Assembly: GCA_018676275.1 (NCBI GenBank)
Contig: JABHFC010000017.1
Location: 1 to 9,336, forward strand
Source of the DNA: Gammaproteobacteria bacterium
Lineage (GTDB): Bacteria; Pseudomonadota; Gammaproteobacteria; Eutrophobiales; Eutrophobiaceae
DNA: 9,336 bases
Direction of reading: 5' to 3'
Made by a program: the position numbers and the translations under genes. The notes under the pieces were generated by a model. The model ran no database searches. It was not told the DNA's origin and worked only from the letters and a program-made list of their open reading frames with translations. Each line of letters begins with the position of its first letter. Position 1 is the stretch's first letter. Shown here piece by piece: positions 1-6,949 of the stretch.

Positions 1-2641
1 CCTGATTAGACAGGTTGGCTGCATGCAAAAACAATGCAGTCGATCGATCACTGATTGAATTTTTCAGTCTATTCGCGCGTGCCACGAAACCATTATGGAT
101 TAAGCGAGAACCGATGTAGCCATAATTAACATCATCGCCGAGTTCCCTGTAAATCCAGCTATCCTTATCCAGCAGCGGATCATGGGGAACGAATATTTCA
201 AACAGCTTGTTCGGAGTAAGGCCGTCACCACGACTGCGGCTGCGAGTAGCCATCATGTTGAAATTGTCCGTCGATATTGCCCCGCCCTCGGCAAAGTTCC
301 GTAGTCCACGTTCATCCAGTGCCAGCGACACAACAAAGTCTTCCACACTATTCAAGCCAAGGCGGGCATAGTGGTTTAAGTGTTCATTCAATGGTCTGCC
401 GGTACGCGCGATCTCGTGCTCTATCTTCAAGTCGGCATCGGATGCCAGTAGAAACAAGGCACCAGGATTAGGCTGATAGGCACGAACGTTGGTAAAAACC
501 TTAAGCAAGGTCGCCGCCAGGGTGCGTAATAGTTCTTCATCCACAAACTCCGTGTTCATCCATTGCACGAATACGCCGTCTTTGTGTAAGTGATCTTTGG
601 CGATTGCCATGAACTCCAGGGTATATAAATGGGATGCGCCAGCCGTCCATGGATGTGAGGGCTGCGAAACGATAATGTCATAACGCTTCGAGCTTAAGCG
701 CAGTGCATTACGAGCATCATTTATAATGATATTGACACGCGCATCAGCCAGCGGGTCGTCTGAACGAAATGAAGATACCGCGCGGTTTGCCTCGATCACT
801 TCCGGTTCCAGTTCGATGACATCAATATCCTTCACCGAAGCAGGTGCCCCTTCGAGGGCTACACCACCACCAAAACCAACTACCAGTAGTGACTTTGCAT
901 CAGGTCGTGCCGCCACTGGCAAGGCGGTTAACCAGCGTTGATTTTGCAAGGTCGGTGGCGCACCCTTTGCCTCAATCATTGCTTCAGCGAGTCCATTGGT
1001 GCGCAGATTCATCCAACCATCTTTGTCCGACATCAATACAGTAGCAGAACGCCCTACTGCAAAATAAACTTCCTTGCTATCGCGGTAATCATCATCGCTG
1101 GCAAATCCGGAAGCATTGAGCACCGCCAATGGCCTGTCGGGATGGTAAACAAGCACAACACCCAGGATAAGTGCGCCAACGACTCCAACATAGGACAGTC
1201 TTAGTGGTGTTATCGTAATCAGCGTCCACAGGCAAAGCGTTAGATTAATAAGCAGGGCGAGGCGGATTGAACCTTCGAAGCCAAGTAAGGGGATCAAATA
1301 AAATCCAGCGAACACGGCACCGAAGATTGCGCCAACAGTATTCCAGCTATAAACCCGGGCTGTGGCGGTACCTGCATCGTGTTCATCCCGCGACAGAATT
1401 CGAATCGCCAGTGGTAGTGTTGCGCCAATAAATACTGTCGACGGTAGCATTACGATCGCCGTAAAAAGAGCATCAGAAACGAGTTCCCTTGTATCGGGAA
1501 TCGCGTGCTCCATCCATGCGTAGACTGCTACTGAGCAAAGACCTATGGCAACCTGCACCATGGCGAACACCCACGCGGCCTGCTCACGGGTTCTCGCAAA
1601 ACGACCAGCAAATGCACCGCCTATGGCGATACCGGAAAGAAAGCTGGCGAGCATCGTGGAAAAGGCGTAAATACTGCCGCCGAGCACATGGTTGATCAAG
1701 CGAGTCCATAGTACTTCGTAGTAAAAGGCATTGGCGCCGGATAGCAGCATGATCGGTAGAATCCATGCCGGCTGTTCAGACAACACTGTACGCACTTTTT
1801 GCGCAAAGCTGCTTGCTGAAGAAAACCAGGGAGTCATACAGCAACGAAGGAAACCCATGTGCGCCCCATGGTTCAGCGCGGAAGCCGGGACATTATCTAA
1901 TGGCTGAAGATGCCGGGCCAGGCGTGCAGCGATCATAAACACGACAAGGTTAATAGCAACGCCGACCCAGACGGTTCCCTTTAATCCCAGCACAGGTAAC
2001 AAGACGAAGCCAGCTACCACGGTTCCAAACACTGCGCCGATGGTATTGCTTGCATAGAGCATCGCGACACGCGGTCCAAGTTGAACATTGCTTTGTACAA
2101 CATGCCGTATTAATAAGGGTAGAGTCGCACCCATAAATCCGGTGGGAATTGCCAGGATCAGGAACGCTGTGACCAAATAGAACATCGATTGTCCTACGTT
2201 GGCTGCATCCGGTGGTACGGGCTGATCACCAAGCACGATCGTGTAAAGTGAACCCGCAGCAATCAACAACCAGGGCACCGCCAGGGCGGAAATAGCAATG
2301 CCTGCTTCTAACAAACCGTAAACGAGCACCGGTCGAGTCACCCGGTCAACAAAGCGCGCGGCGATACTGGCACCAAGGGCCAGCCCCCCCATATAAGCCG
2401 CCAGCACCGTGGCAACAGCAAGTTCCGAGGTGCCGAACGCGATTGAGAATTGTCGCAGCCAGGCAGTTTGATATAAAAGTGCCGCAAATCCGGACAGAAC
2501 AAAACAGGCAACGACTCCGGTAAGAATCCAATCGTTCCCACTCCCATCCACCCGTTCAGCCTGGATTTGAGCGGACTCAGGTAAGGCTGGCGGAACTGCA
2601 CTCGACTTCGTCTTTGTGCGTCGACTCGATCGTTTAGCCAT
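1..2641 (-). CDS. Fused MFS-like / spermidine-synthase-like membrane protein (3' end outside window)
   Basis: The minus frame from the ATG at 2641 stays open for 880 codons to the window edge, so the C-terminus is missing. An in-frame TAG directly precedes this ATG, so no longer start is possible; a weak AGGG lies about 11 nt upstream. A basic, Pro-rich cytoplasmic N-terminus (about residues 1-36) is followed by two homologous membrane halves, about 48-285 and 283-520. Each half opens with an SGxxAxxYxxxWxR-type helix and carries a GATLPLxIR motif (at about 171 and 406), followed by NTxGAxFGxxxAGFxLxPxLG. A Rossmann methyltransferase domain follows: glycine loop VVGFGGG at 587-593, acidic IELEPE at 609-614, and YDIIVSQPSHPW at 654-665. 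In true spermidine synthases the last motif carries the catalytic Asp; here that position is Gln660. The visible C-terminal helices could begin a TPR region. Aminopropyl transfer is doubtful and the real function is unknown. It is separated by 60 bp from the pirin gene on the same strand and may belong to a different unit. Confidence 0.9.
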   Translation of the reverse strand, partial: MAKRSSRRTKTKSSAVPPALPESAQIQAERVDGSGNDWILTGVVACFVLSGFAALLYQTAWLRQFSIAFGTSELAVATVLAAYMGGLALGASIAARFVDRVTRPVLVYGLLEAGIAISALAVPWLLIAAGSLYTIVLGDQPVPPDAANVGQSMFYLVTAFLILAIPTGFMGATLPLLIRHVVQSNVQLGPRVAMLYASNTIGAVFGTVVAGFVLLPVLGLKGTVWVGVAINLVVFMIAARLARHLQPLDNVPASALNHGAHMGFLRCCMTPWFSSASSFAQKVRTVLSEQPAWILPIMLLSGANAFYYEVLWTRLINHVLGGSIYAFSTMLASFLSGIAIGGAFAGRFARTREQAAWVFAMVQVAIGLCSVAVYAWMEHAIPDTRELVSDALFTAIVMLPSTVFIGATLPLAIRILSRDEHDAGTATARVYSWNTVGAIFGAVFAGFYLIPLLGFEGSIRLALLINLTLCLWTLITITPLRLSYVGVVGALILGVVLVYHPDRPLAVLNASGFASDDDYRDSKEVYFAVGRSATVLMSDKDGWMNLRTNGLAEAMIEAKGAPPTLQNQRWLTALPVAARPDAKSLLVVGFGGGVALEGAPASVKDIDVIELEPEVIEANRAVSSFRSDDPLADARVNIIINDARNALRLSSKRYDIIVSQPSHPWTAGASHLYTLEFMAIAKDHLHKDGVFVQWMNTEFVDEELLRTLAATLLKVFTNVRAYQPNPGALFLLASDADLKIEHEIARTGRPLNEHLNHYARLGLNSVEDFVVSLALDERGLRNFAEGGAISTDNFNMMATRSRSRGDGLTPNKLFEIFVPHDPLLDKDSWIYRELGDDVNYGYIGSRLIHNGFVARANRLKNSISDRSTALFLHAANLSNQ

Positions 2642-2701
2642 CTACCACATTACCCTGTAATAAGATCTCCTGAATCTCATTTTTTTACATAGAATTTCAG
2701 T

Positions 2702-3583
2702 TTAATTGTCCTGCCCGGTGCCAGTGTCAGATTGAAATGGACCGAATTGAGAGAAATCAGAGAATGCCTGTTGTAGCTCCTCCTCATGATTCATAACAAA
2801 AGGACCATGCCAGACAATATCTTCTTTTATTGGCAGACCTGCCATCAGCAAAAAGCGAGATGCCCTTTCTGACTTAACTGCGATTCTTCCAGACTTTTCC
2901 AATAATACTAATTCTCCAGCTTTGGCGACATCATTGAATCCAATTGTTATCTGATCTTCAATGACAAACAATAAAACTGTATAACCCTCAGGAGGTGAAT
3001 AAATAAATTGACCACCTTCTTGCAGAAAAACATCCAGGTAGACGGGTTTCGATGGTCTGCTTACAGGAGGTAAAGATCCAATGGTCTTTTCAAACTCGCC
3101 CGCTACGACACGTATCTCAGCACCTGAATCATTTACCGCTACCGGGCTCTGTTCAGCAGACGACTCATCATAAAATGGGTCATCAAATTTATTCGCAGCT
3201 GGCAGATTAATCCATAATTGTAAACACCAGAACAACCCTTCTGTCTGGTCTGGCACCTCATCGTGAGTAAGTCCACTGGCATTAGTTAACCACTGGGCTC
3301 CCAATGGTCCGACATAACCGTTAAAACCTGCACTGTCTTTATGTCGTAAGGTTCCTGCGATCATATAGGTTAAAGCTTCAAAACCACGATGTGGATGTTC
3401 TGGAAACCCACCTGCGTACTCTTCAATTTTATCGCTTTTTGTTTCGTCAAAAAGAAGAAAGGGATCGGTAAGAGCATAATCTGCAGGTACAAACCAGCGC
3501 GTAATATGCGTGCCTGCACCCTCCCGACGAACATCGACCGGGAATCGATGAGTTACGCCTCGAGTTTCCTGTTTGGCAGACAC
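2702..3583 (-). CDS. Pirin family protein (bicupin)
   Basis: A 293-residue bicupin of normal pirin length. The N-terminal cupin has the family signature DPFLLFDE (40-47) then FPEHPHRGFE (60-69), TYMIAG, GPLGAQW and LTHDEVP. By alignment with human pirin the four iron ligands are all present: His63, His65, His107 and Glu109. The C-terminal cupin keeps the pattern PVYLDVFLQEGG, the RFLLMAG strand and the GPFVMN tail motif. Pirins are metal-binding cupins; some (E. coli YhhW, human pirin) show quercetin 2,3-dioxygenase activity, others are transcriptional or metabolic modulators, so the substrate cannot be called. The start is GTG at 3583, one base after the stop of the oxygenase beta gene, so it is probably translated by coupling; no clear Shine-Dalgarno is visible. 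Its position as third gene of an oxygenase operon suggests an accessory role in the same pathway. The assignment to family is firm, the function is not. Confidence 0.95.
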   Translation of the reverse strand: MSAKQETRGVTHRFPVDVRREGAGTHITRWFVPADYALTDPFLLFDETKSDKIEEYAGGFPEHPHRGFEALTYMIAGTLRHKDSAGFNGYVGPLGAQWLTNASGLTHDEVPDQTEGLFWCLQLWINLPAANKFDDPFYDESSAEQSPVAVNDSGAEIRVVAGEFEKTIGSLPPVSRPSKPVYLDVFLQEGGQFIYSPPEGYTVLLFVIEDQITIGFNDVAKAGELVLLEKSGRIAVKSERASRFLLMAGLPIKEDIVWHGPFVMNHEEELQQAFSDFSQFGPFQSDTGTGQDN

Positions 3584-3584
3584 T

Positions 3585-4049
3585 CTAAACCGGAAGAGGT
3601 GACAACAGTTTAAGTTTACGGGTTCTCAATGCTACTTCTCTGTTCGATATAAGCCATGAATCATCAGAGTTTAACCATTCATCTTCATAACGCCCAAGTA
3701 CATAGAGTTCACTGCTACCATCGTCAAGGGTATGATAAAGAGAAAAGCTTGTTGATGTGGTAGCAGCATTTCCGGTGATTAAAATCGTGTCTACTGAAAT
3801 AATGCGGGTTTGCTGAACACACGCTATTTCCCATTCGTGCTCGTTCATTGCCGCTATACGCTCCGCAAGTTCATCTCGACTACGCTGCATCCAGATCATC
3901 TTTTTTTGTAATTCAGGTGCAAGACAGGTAATACTGTAATCGGCCTTATCCGTAAATAAATCCAGAAACGCGCTGTAGTTTTGATCATCCAGATAACGGG
4001 CGGAACGATGCAGAATTCTTTTCAGCGACTCTTGAGTTTCGAAAGTCAT
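3585..4049 (-). CDS. Ring-hydroxylating oxygenase beta subunit
   Basis: A 154-residue protein of the SnoaL/NTF2-like fold used by small subunits of Rieske oxygenases. Visible family features are the N-terminal helix with ARYLDDQNYSAFLDLFTD (17-34), a Tyr-containing first strand, a central TRIISVDTILITG strand (81-93), and a C-terminal curved sheet with GRYEDEWL (119-126) and SWLISNREVALRTRKL (131-146), equivalent to the 'dGWrIaxRxvxlxxr' tail of BenB/XylY-type subunits. It is slightly short for the family (usually about 160-190). The subunit is structural in alpha3beta3 hexamers and helps shape substrate specificity; it binds no cofactor. Its ATG overlaps the TGA of the alpha gene as ATGA, so the two are translationally coupled, as expected for a stoichiometric complex. 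Confidence 0.92.
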   Translation of the reverse strand: MTFETQESLKRILHRSARYLDDQNYSAFLDLFTDKADYSITCLAPELQKKMIWMQRSRDELAERIAAMNEHEWEIACVQQTRIISVDTILITGNAATTSTSFSLYHTLDDGSSELYVLGRYEDEWLNSDDSWLISNREVALRTRKLKLLSPLPV

Positions 4050-5254
4050 TGAACACTATTTTCAGGTTCTGATCCCAATTGATTTGGCTGTATTCCTGTC
4101 AGACGGCTCCACTCCGCATAAAATTCGCGAAGCGGCGCATCAGTCATCGGTCCACTTTCTTCGCGTGCAATGACACTATATTGGCTGGCACCTGAGATCA
4201 TATTTTGCATTTGAGTTTCTACTGCCCACACGTCCTCGGCAAGATTTGTTCCTGTTGGTCCCCATACCTGATTGTGATGTCGAATACGTTCTGCTCGAAC
4301 AGATTCTGAATCGCCTCGAACTCCCAGACCACGGCATTCAAGTATGGTGCGATCAGGTGTGATTGGGATTAATGAGTCAATTCTTACAACAGTAGAGCGA
4401 CAGTTAAGCATCATGTCCGGAAAAAGATCTACCACCACATGGCCACTGGGTTGCATGCCGGGTAGCGTGTGCGAATCACGATCATCAAACTTGTGTTGAT
4501 CGTATTCTATCTTGGCCTGTTCCAATGAAATATGTCCCCCCGCATGACATTTCCATTGACGTTTACGATAGTCTTCAAACGCTACACCGGTTGTTCGGTT
4601 CAGCACATGTAATAATTCATGGTAGCCTTCGCAATTCGTCTCGACAAACATTTTCCAGTTAGCTTTCAATTCAGTACGATGAAAATGAAATACTTCGAGA
4701 TCTGCTTCACCAAATGGAATACGTATTTCCTCTATGACTTCTTCCCCAAGATAGTTCTGAAGAGATTCGACATTGTCATCCAGACAAACAAACAACAGAT
4801 TATAAATCGATTCGACCCGCACTTCTCGCAGTGCAGTTGTATCTTTACTAACACCAGACTTCTTGTAACCTGCAGGTTGAGAGATGGTTACACAACGTCC
4901 CTGACTATCATAACTCCAGAGATGATAAAAACAGGTCATGTTCCCGTCTTTTAGATTACCTGCTGGCTTGCGTATTATTCTTGCACCACGATGCGCACAA
5001 CTATTATGAAAAGAACGAATAATATTATCCTTCCCACGTAATAAAATAAGTTCACACCCTGCTACATTTACCAGGCGATAATCTCCAGACTCGTTTATTT
5101 CTGAGCTGTGGCAGACAAATTTCCAACGCTGGGAAAAGATACAATCACGTTCCTGTGCAAAGACATCAGTATCAGTATAAATACGATTATCAAGGTAATG
5201 TGAGACCGGCAAATCGGGTCTTGTCATGCCGTCAAGTCTGTCTGGTTTAATCAT
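4046..5254 (-). CDS. Rieske non-heme iron oxygenase, alpha (catalytic) subunit
   Basis: A 402-residue catalytic subunit, slightly shorter than BenA/NdoB (about 450). The Rieske 2Fe-2S site is Cys86-Ala-His88 and Cys108-x2-His111, with 19 residues between His88 and Cys108, slightly more than the usual 15-17. The catalytic domain begins at KANWKMFVE (197-205); the mononuclear Fe site reads NCEGYHELLH (207-216), giving His212 and His216 as ligands and Glu209 where naphthalene dioxygenase has the bridging Asp. Asp341 in EDVWAVETQ is the likely third ligand. HLW replaces the usual HGW after the second Rieske pair. The electron path would be an NADH reductase, possibly via a ferredoxin, then Rieske, then Fe; neither partner gene is in the window. 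The start is given as ATG 5254; Met10 (ATG at 5227) is an alternative, and neither has a good Shine-Dalgarno. The product class (dihydroxylation, monohydroxylation or demethylation) cannot be read from sequence. The beta partner favours the benzoate/toluate/salicylate-type architecture. Confidence 0.93.
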   Translation of the reverse strand: MIKPDRLDGMTRPDLPVSHYLDNRIYTDTDVFAQERDCIFSQRWKFVCHSSEINESGDYRLVNVAGCELILLRGKDNIIRSFHNSCAHRGARIIRKPAGNLKDGNMTCFYHLWSYDSQGRCVTISQPAGYKKSGVSKDTTALREVRVESIYNLLFVCLDDNVESLQNYLGEEVIEEIRIPFGEADLEVFHFHRTELKANWKMFVETNCEGYHELLHVLNRTTGVAFEDYRKRQWKCHAGGHISLEQAKIEYDQHKFDDRDSHTLPGMQPSGHVVVDLFPDMMLNCRSTVVRIDSLIPITPDRTILECRGLGVRGDSESVRAERIRHHNQVWGPTGTNLAEDVWAVETQMQNMISGASQYSVIAREESGPMTDAPLREFYAEWSRLTGIQPNQLGSEPENSVQ

Positions 5255-5281
5255 ATGTGTGAGGAAGAAGGTGTGAATGAT

Positions 5282-5293
5282 TTATTGAAATAA
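5282..5293. repeat. Short inverted repeat, possible operator
   Basis: TTATT-GA-AATAA: perfect 5-bp arms around a 2-base centre, located in the divergent control region. It overlaps the candidate plus-strand -35 element and lies downstream of the candidate minus-strand start. It consists only of A and T in the arms, so chance occurrence in AT-rich DNA is quite possible. No regulator gene is in the window to pair with it. Confidence 0.25.
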
Positions 5294-5314
5294 TATCAAC
5301 AATGTTTCTTTATT
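5285..5314 (+). promoter_or_regulatory. Candidate sigma70 promoter for the TRAP/SDR operon
   Basis: TTGAAA at 5285-5290 matches the -35 consensus at five of six positions. With an 18-base spacer it faces TTTATT at 5309-5314, a four of six match to the -10. Transcription would start near 5321, giving a leader of roughly 110 nt before the dctP ATG at 5431. The -35 element lies inside the palindrome 5282-5293, so a protein bound there could block it. This is a weak pattern-based call. Confidence 0.25.
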
Positions 5315-5321
5315 AGAAATT

Positions 5322-5350
5322 ACTATATGCTTATTATTTTGGTGATGCAA
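5322..5350 (-). promoter_or_regulatory. Candidate sigma70 promoter for the oxygenase operon
   Basis: On the minus strand TTGCAT (5350-5345) is followed after exactly 17 bases by TATAGT (5327-5322). The -10 matches TATAAT at five of six positions; the -35 matches only three of six, keeping TTG. Transcription would begin near 5315 and leave a leader of about 60 nt before the ATG at 5254. The spacing and location are right, but AT-rich DNA yields such matches by chance. Confidence 0.35.
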
Positions 5351-5421
5351 TAACGTGAGGATGTCATTTGAAGACTGTTGAAACCTCGCTGAACATACTC
5401 GCCTCATCAATACAGCGATGC

Positions 5422-5428
5422 AGGAAAG
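5422..5428 (+). promoter_or_regulatory. Ribosome binding site that decides the dctP start
   Basis: AGGAAAG sits 2 bases before the ATG at 5431 (5 bases from the AGGA core). No comparable site precedes the TTG at 5368. This site, together with the signal peptide that begins right at 5431, supports the ATG as the real start. Confidence 0.75.
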
Positions 5429-5430
5429 TT

Positions 5431-6423
5431 ATGACAGTGACCAGATTAATAATATTTTCCACCCTGTTATTGCTAAGCAGCTGTGATACAGGATCTGACA
5501 TCGAGATAATCCGTGCCATTAGCATGCTACCAAGACAAACAGATTACACTCGAGATTTCGAAAAATGGATAGATGAAGTCAACGAGCTTGGCGAGGGCAA
5601 ATTCAAAATTATTTTTGTTGGTGGTCCGGAAGCAATCCCTACCTTTGAACAGGCGGATGCATTGAGAACAGGTGTGGTACACATGGTATTTGGTCCTGGC
5701 ACTTATTACATGGGTTTACTACCAGAAATTGAAGCCTTGTTTGCCACTAATCTGTCACCGCTTGAAACCAGGATGAATGGTGGCATTGAATTAATGGATA
5801 ACATCCATCAACAAAAACTGAATGCCCGGTATCTTGCTCGCGGCCTTTTTATTGAATTCCACTTGTTCACTCGCGAGCGTCCAATCCTGGATAGTGAAGG
5901 GATCCCCGATCTGAGTAACAAGTTGATTCGTGGAGGACCTGTCTGGCGCGATTTCATTACCGGACTGGGAGCAGATTATGCCAATGTCGCAGCGCCAGAT
6001 GTTTTTATGGCGCTGGAACGGAACATGATCCAGGGCGTGGGTTGGCCTATCATTGGTCTTGAAGACGCATCCTGGCGACAACATCTGAATTACCGCATCG
6101 ACCCCGGGGTGTTTTCCAGTGACATGGGTATTATTTTCAATCTTCAACGATGGCATTCTCTGTCACAGCAAGTTCAGGAATTGCTGGAAAAAGCTGCGAT
6201 TAATTATGAAATAAAGAGTTATAGCCGCTTTCAGGAATTAACCAGAACCCAGGATAAACAAATGCGTCAAAACGGTATGCAAATTCTAAGTCTGAATGAA
6301 GGTGGGGAAAAAAAATACCGGGAGCTGGCGAATAATGTTATCTGGAGTCGCTTGCAAAAACGCGTACCAGAGCATTATGCAGAATTGCGACGTAAATTTT
6401 ATCGAAGTGGAGATAGCGATTAA
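5431..6423 (+). CDS. dctP: TRAP transporter substrate-binding lipoprotein (DctP family)
   Basis: The periplasmic solute receptor of a TRAP uptake system, 330 residues from the ATG at 5431. An upstream TTG at 5368 would add 21 residues ahead of the signal peptide and is rejected because the ATG has a Shine-Dalgarno and starts the signal. MTVTR is followed by a hydrophobic run and the lipobox LSSC, with lipidation expected at Cys18 and Asp19 at +2. The mature part shows DctP-fold features: an early strand (RAISM), FEQADALRTGVVHMVFGPG (72-90), FHLFTRERP, and NKLIRGGP with Arg167, the position of the conserved Arg that salt-bridges the ligand carboxylate in this family. The ligand is therefore probably an organic acid, but identity is unknown. 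GVGWP replaces the more usual G.DG motif in the second lobe. The TAA overlaps the next gene by one base (TAATG), so translation is coupled to dctQ. Confidence 0.93.
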   Translation: MTVTRLIIFSTLLLLSSCDTGSDIEIIRAISMLPRQTDYTRDFEKWIDEVNELGEGKFKIIFVGGPEAIPTFEQADALRTGVVHMVFGPGTYYMGLLPEIEALFATNLSPLETRMNGGIELMDNIHQQKLNARYLARGLFIEFHLFTRERPILDSEGIPDLSNKLIRGGPVWRDFITGLGADYANVAAPDVFMALERNMIQGVGWPIIGLEDASWRQHLNYRIDPGVFSSDMGIIFNLQRWHSLSQQVQELLEKAAINYEIKSYSRFQELTRTQDKQMRQNGMQILSLNEGGEKKYRELANNVIWSRLQKRVPEHYAELRRKFYRSGDSD

Positions 6424-6932
6424 TGAGCGACAAACCGCAAAGCCCATTTGAACAGCTGCTTTTTACAATGTTTTGTACTGGAGCTTGTATTCTCGCCCTG
6501 ATAACTCTGTTCATTCTGTATGATGTCATTGCCCGAAATGCAGGTATTCCTACATTTACCCATACCCTGACCCTGACAGAATATGGTCTTTATTACACCA
6601 CTATGCTCGGTGCACCCTGGTTGGTAAGAAAAAAACACCATATCTACATGCAACTTATTACTGCCATGGTACCGCTTAAGGTTCGCCCCTTTGTTTCGAA
6701 ATTAAGCTACCTGTTATGTACTCTTACCTGTGCGCTGATTTGTTATTACTCCGGAGTCGTAACACTTGAAACCTTTCTTCGCGGCGATCATGAAGTCCGT
6801 TCCTTCGATATGCCGCGCTGGCTCGTTTTCGCCGTTATGCCAGTTTCTTTTTTTTTATTGACCGTTGAATTTGGTCGTTTCCTTGTTGGTATCGACGATA
6901 TGTACGACGGTGAAATTGGTATTCATGAATAA
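6423..6932 (+). CDS. dctQ: TRAP transporter small permease subunit (DctQ)
   Basis: A 169-residue inner-membrane protein with four predicted hydrophobic segments, about residues 10-35, 50-66, 85-110 and 130-152. The second segment and loop carry the family pattern ending in APWLVRKKHHIYMQLI (64-79), matching the 'x-A-x-x-R-x-x-x-H-I-x-v-d' region conserved in DctQ proteins. DctQ partners the large permease DctM to form the Na+-driven transport unit that accepts ligand from DctP. The start overlaps the dctP stop as TAATG. A 9-base T run at 6848-6856 lies in the last membrane segment; the frame stays intact, but it is a spot where sequencing indels could arise. The DctM gene begins 17 bp after the stop. 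Confidence 0.92.
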   Translation: MSDKPQSPFEQLLFTMFCTGACILALITLFILYDVIARNAGIPTFTHTLTLTEYGLYYTTMLGAPWLVRKKHHIYMQLITAMVPLKVRPFVSKLSYLLCTLTCALICYYSGVVTLETFLRGDHEVRSFDMPRWLVFAVMPVSFFLLTVEFGRFLVGIDDMYDGEIGIHE

Positions 6933-6949
6933 GGTCGAGCCTGTCTGAT

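Larger units (their letters stand above)
5255..5430. promoter_or_regulatory. AT-rich divergent control region between oxygenase and TRAP operons
   Basis: This non-coding stretch of about 176 bp separates two operons that face away from each other, so both must be started from here. It is visibly richer in A+T than the flanking genes, especially 5275-5350. Candidate sigma70 promoters are listed separately. It also holds a short palindrome at 5282-5293 and a near-repeat TTTATT-GAAAT / TTTATT-A-GAAAT at 5281-5291 and 5309-5320, about 28 bp apart. No riboswitch-like conserved core was recognised. The TTG-started extension of the dctP frame from 5368 lies inside this region and is not favoured. 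Confidence 0.6.

Noticed and set aside
277..2601. Several short frames on both strands (such as 726-941, 938-1204, 1489-1695 and 2338-2601)
   Set aside because: They are shadows of the single long minus-strand frame 1-2641, whose protein has clear family motifs throughout; the short frames have none.
1..2641. Calling the left-edge gene a true spermidine synthase (speE)
   Set aside because: It has a large membrane part and Gln/His at the diagnostic acidic positions, typical of the uncharacterised fusion family rather than SpeE.
2680..2686. T run in the 60-bp gap between pirin and the left-edge gene, considered as a terminator
   Set aside because: On the transcribed minus strand it is an A run, and no stem precedes it in the correct orientation.
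3389..3613. Plus-strand frame of 74 codons opposite the pirin gene
   Set aside because: Antisense to the conserved HPH region of pirin, with no recognisable motif and no ribosome site.
4619..4954. Plus-strand frame of 111 codons opposite the oxygenase alpha gene
   Set aside because: Lies wholly antisense to the Rieske and iron-binding part of alpha; composition is explained by the opposite strand's codons.
5361..5381. Mini-frame ATG at 5361 with an adjacent GTGAGG, considered as a leader peptide
   Set aside because: Only six codons, the purine stretch abuts the ATG with no spacing, and there is no attenuator hairpin downstream.
6308..6315. Run of eight A after GGGG in dctP, considered as a programmed frameshift site
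   Set aside because: The zero frame continues with normal DctP sequence to its stop, which couples to dctQ; no alternative-frame product or stimulatory stem was evident.
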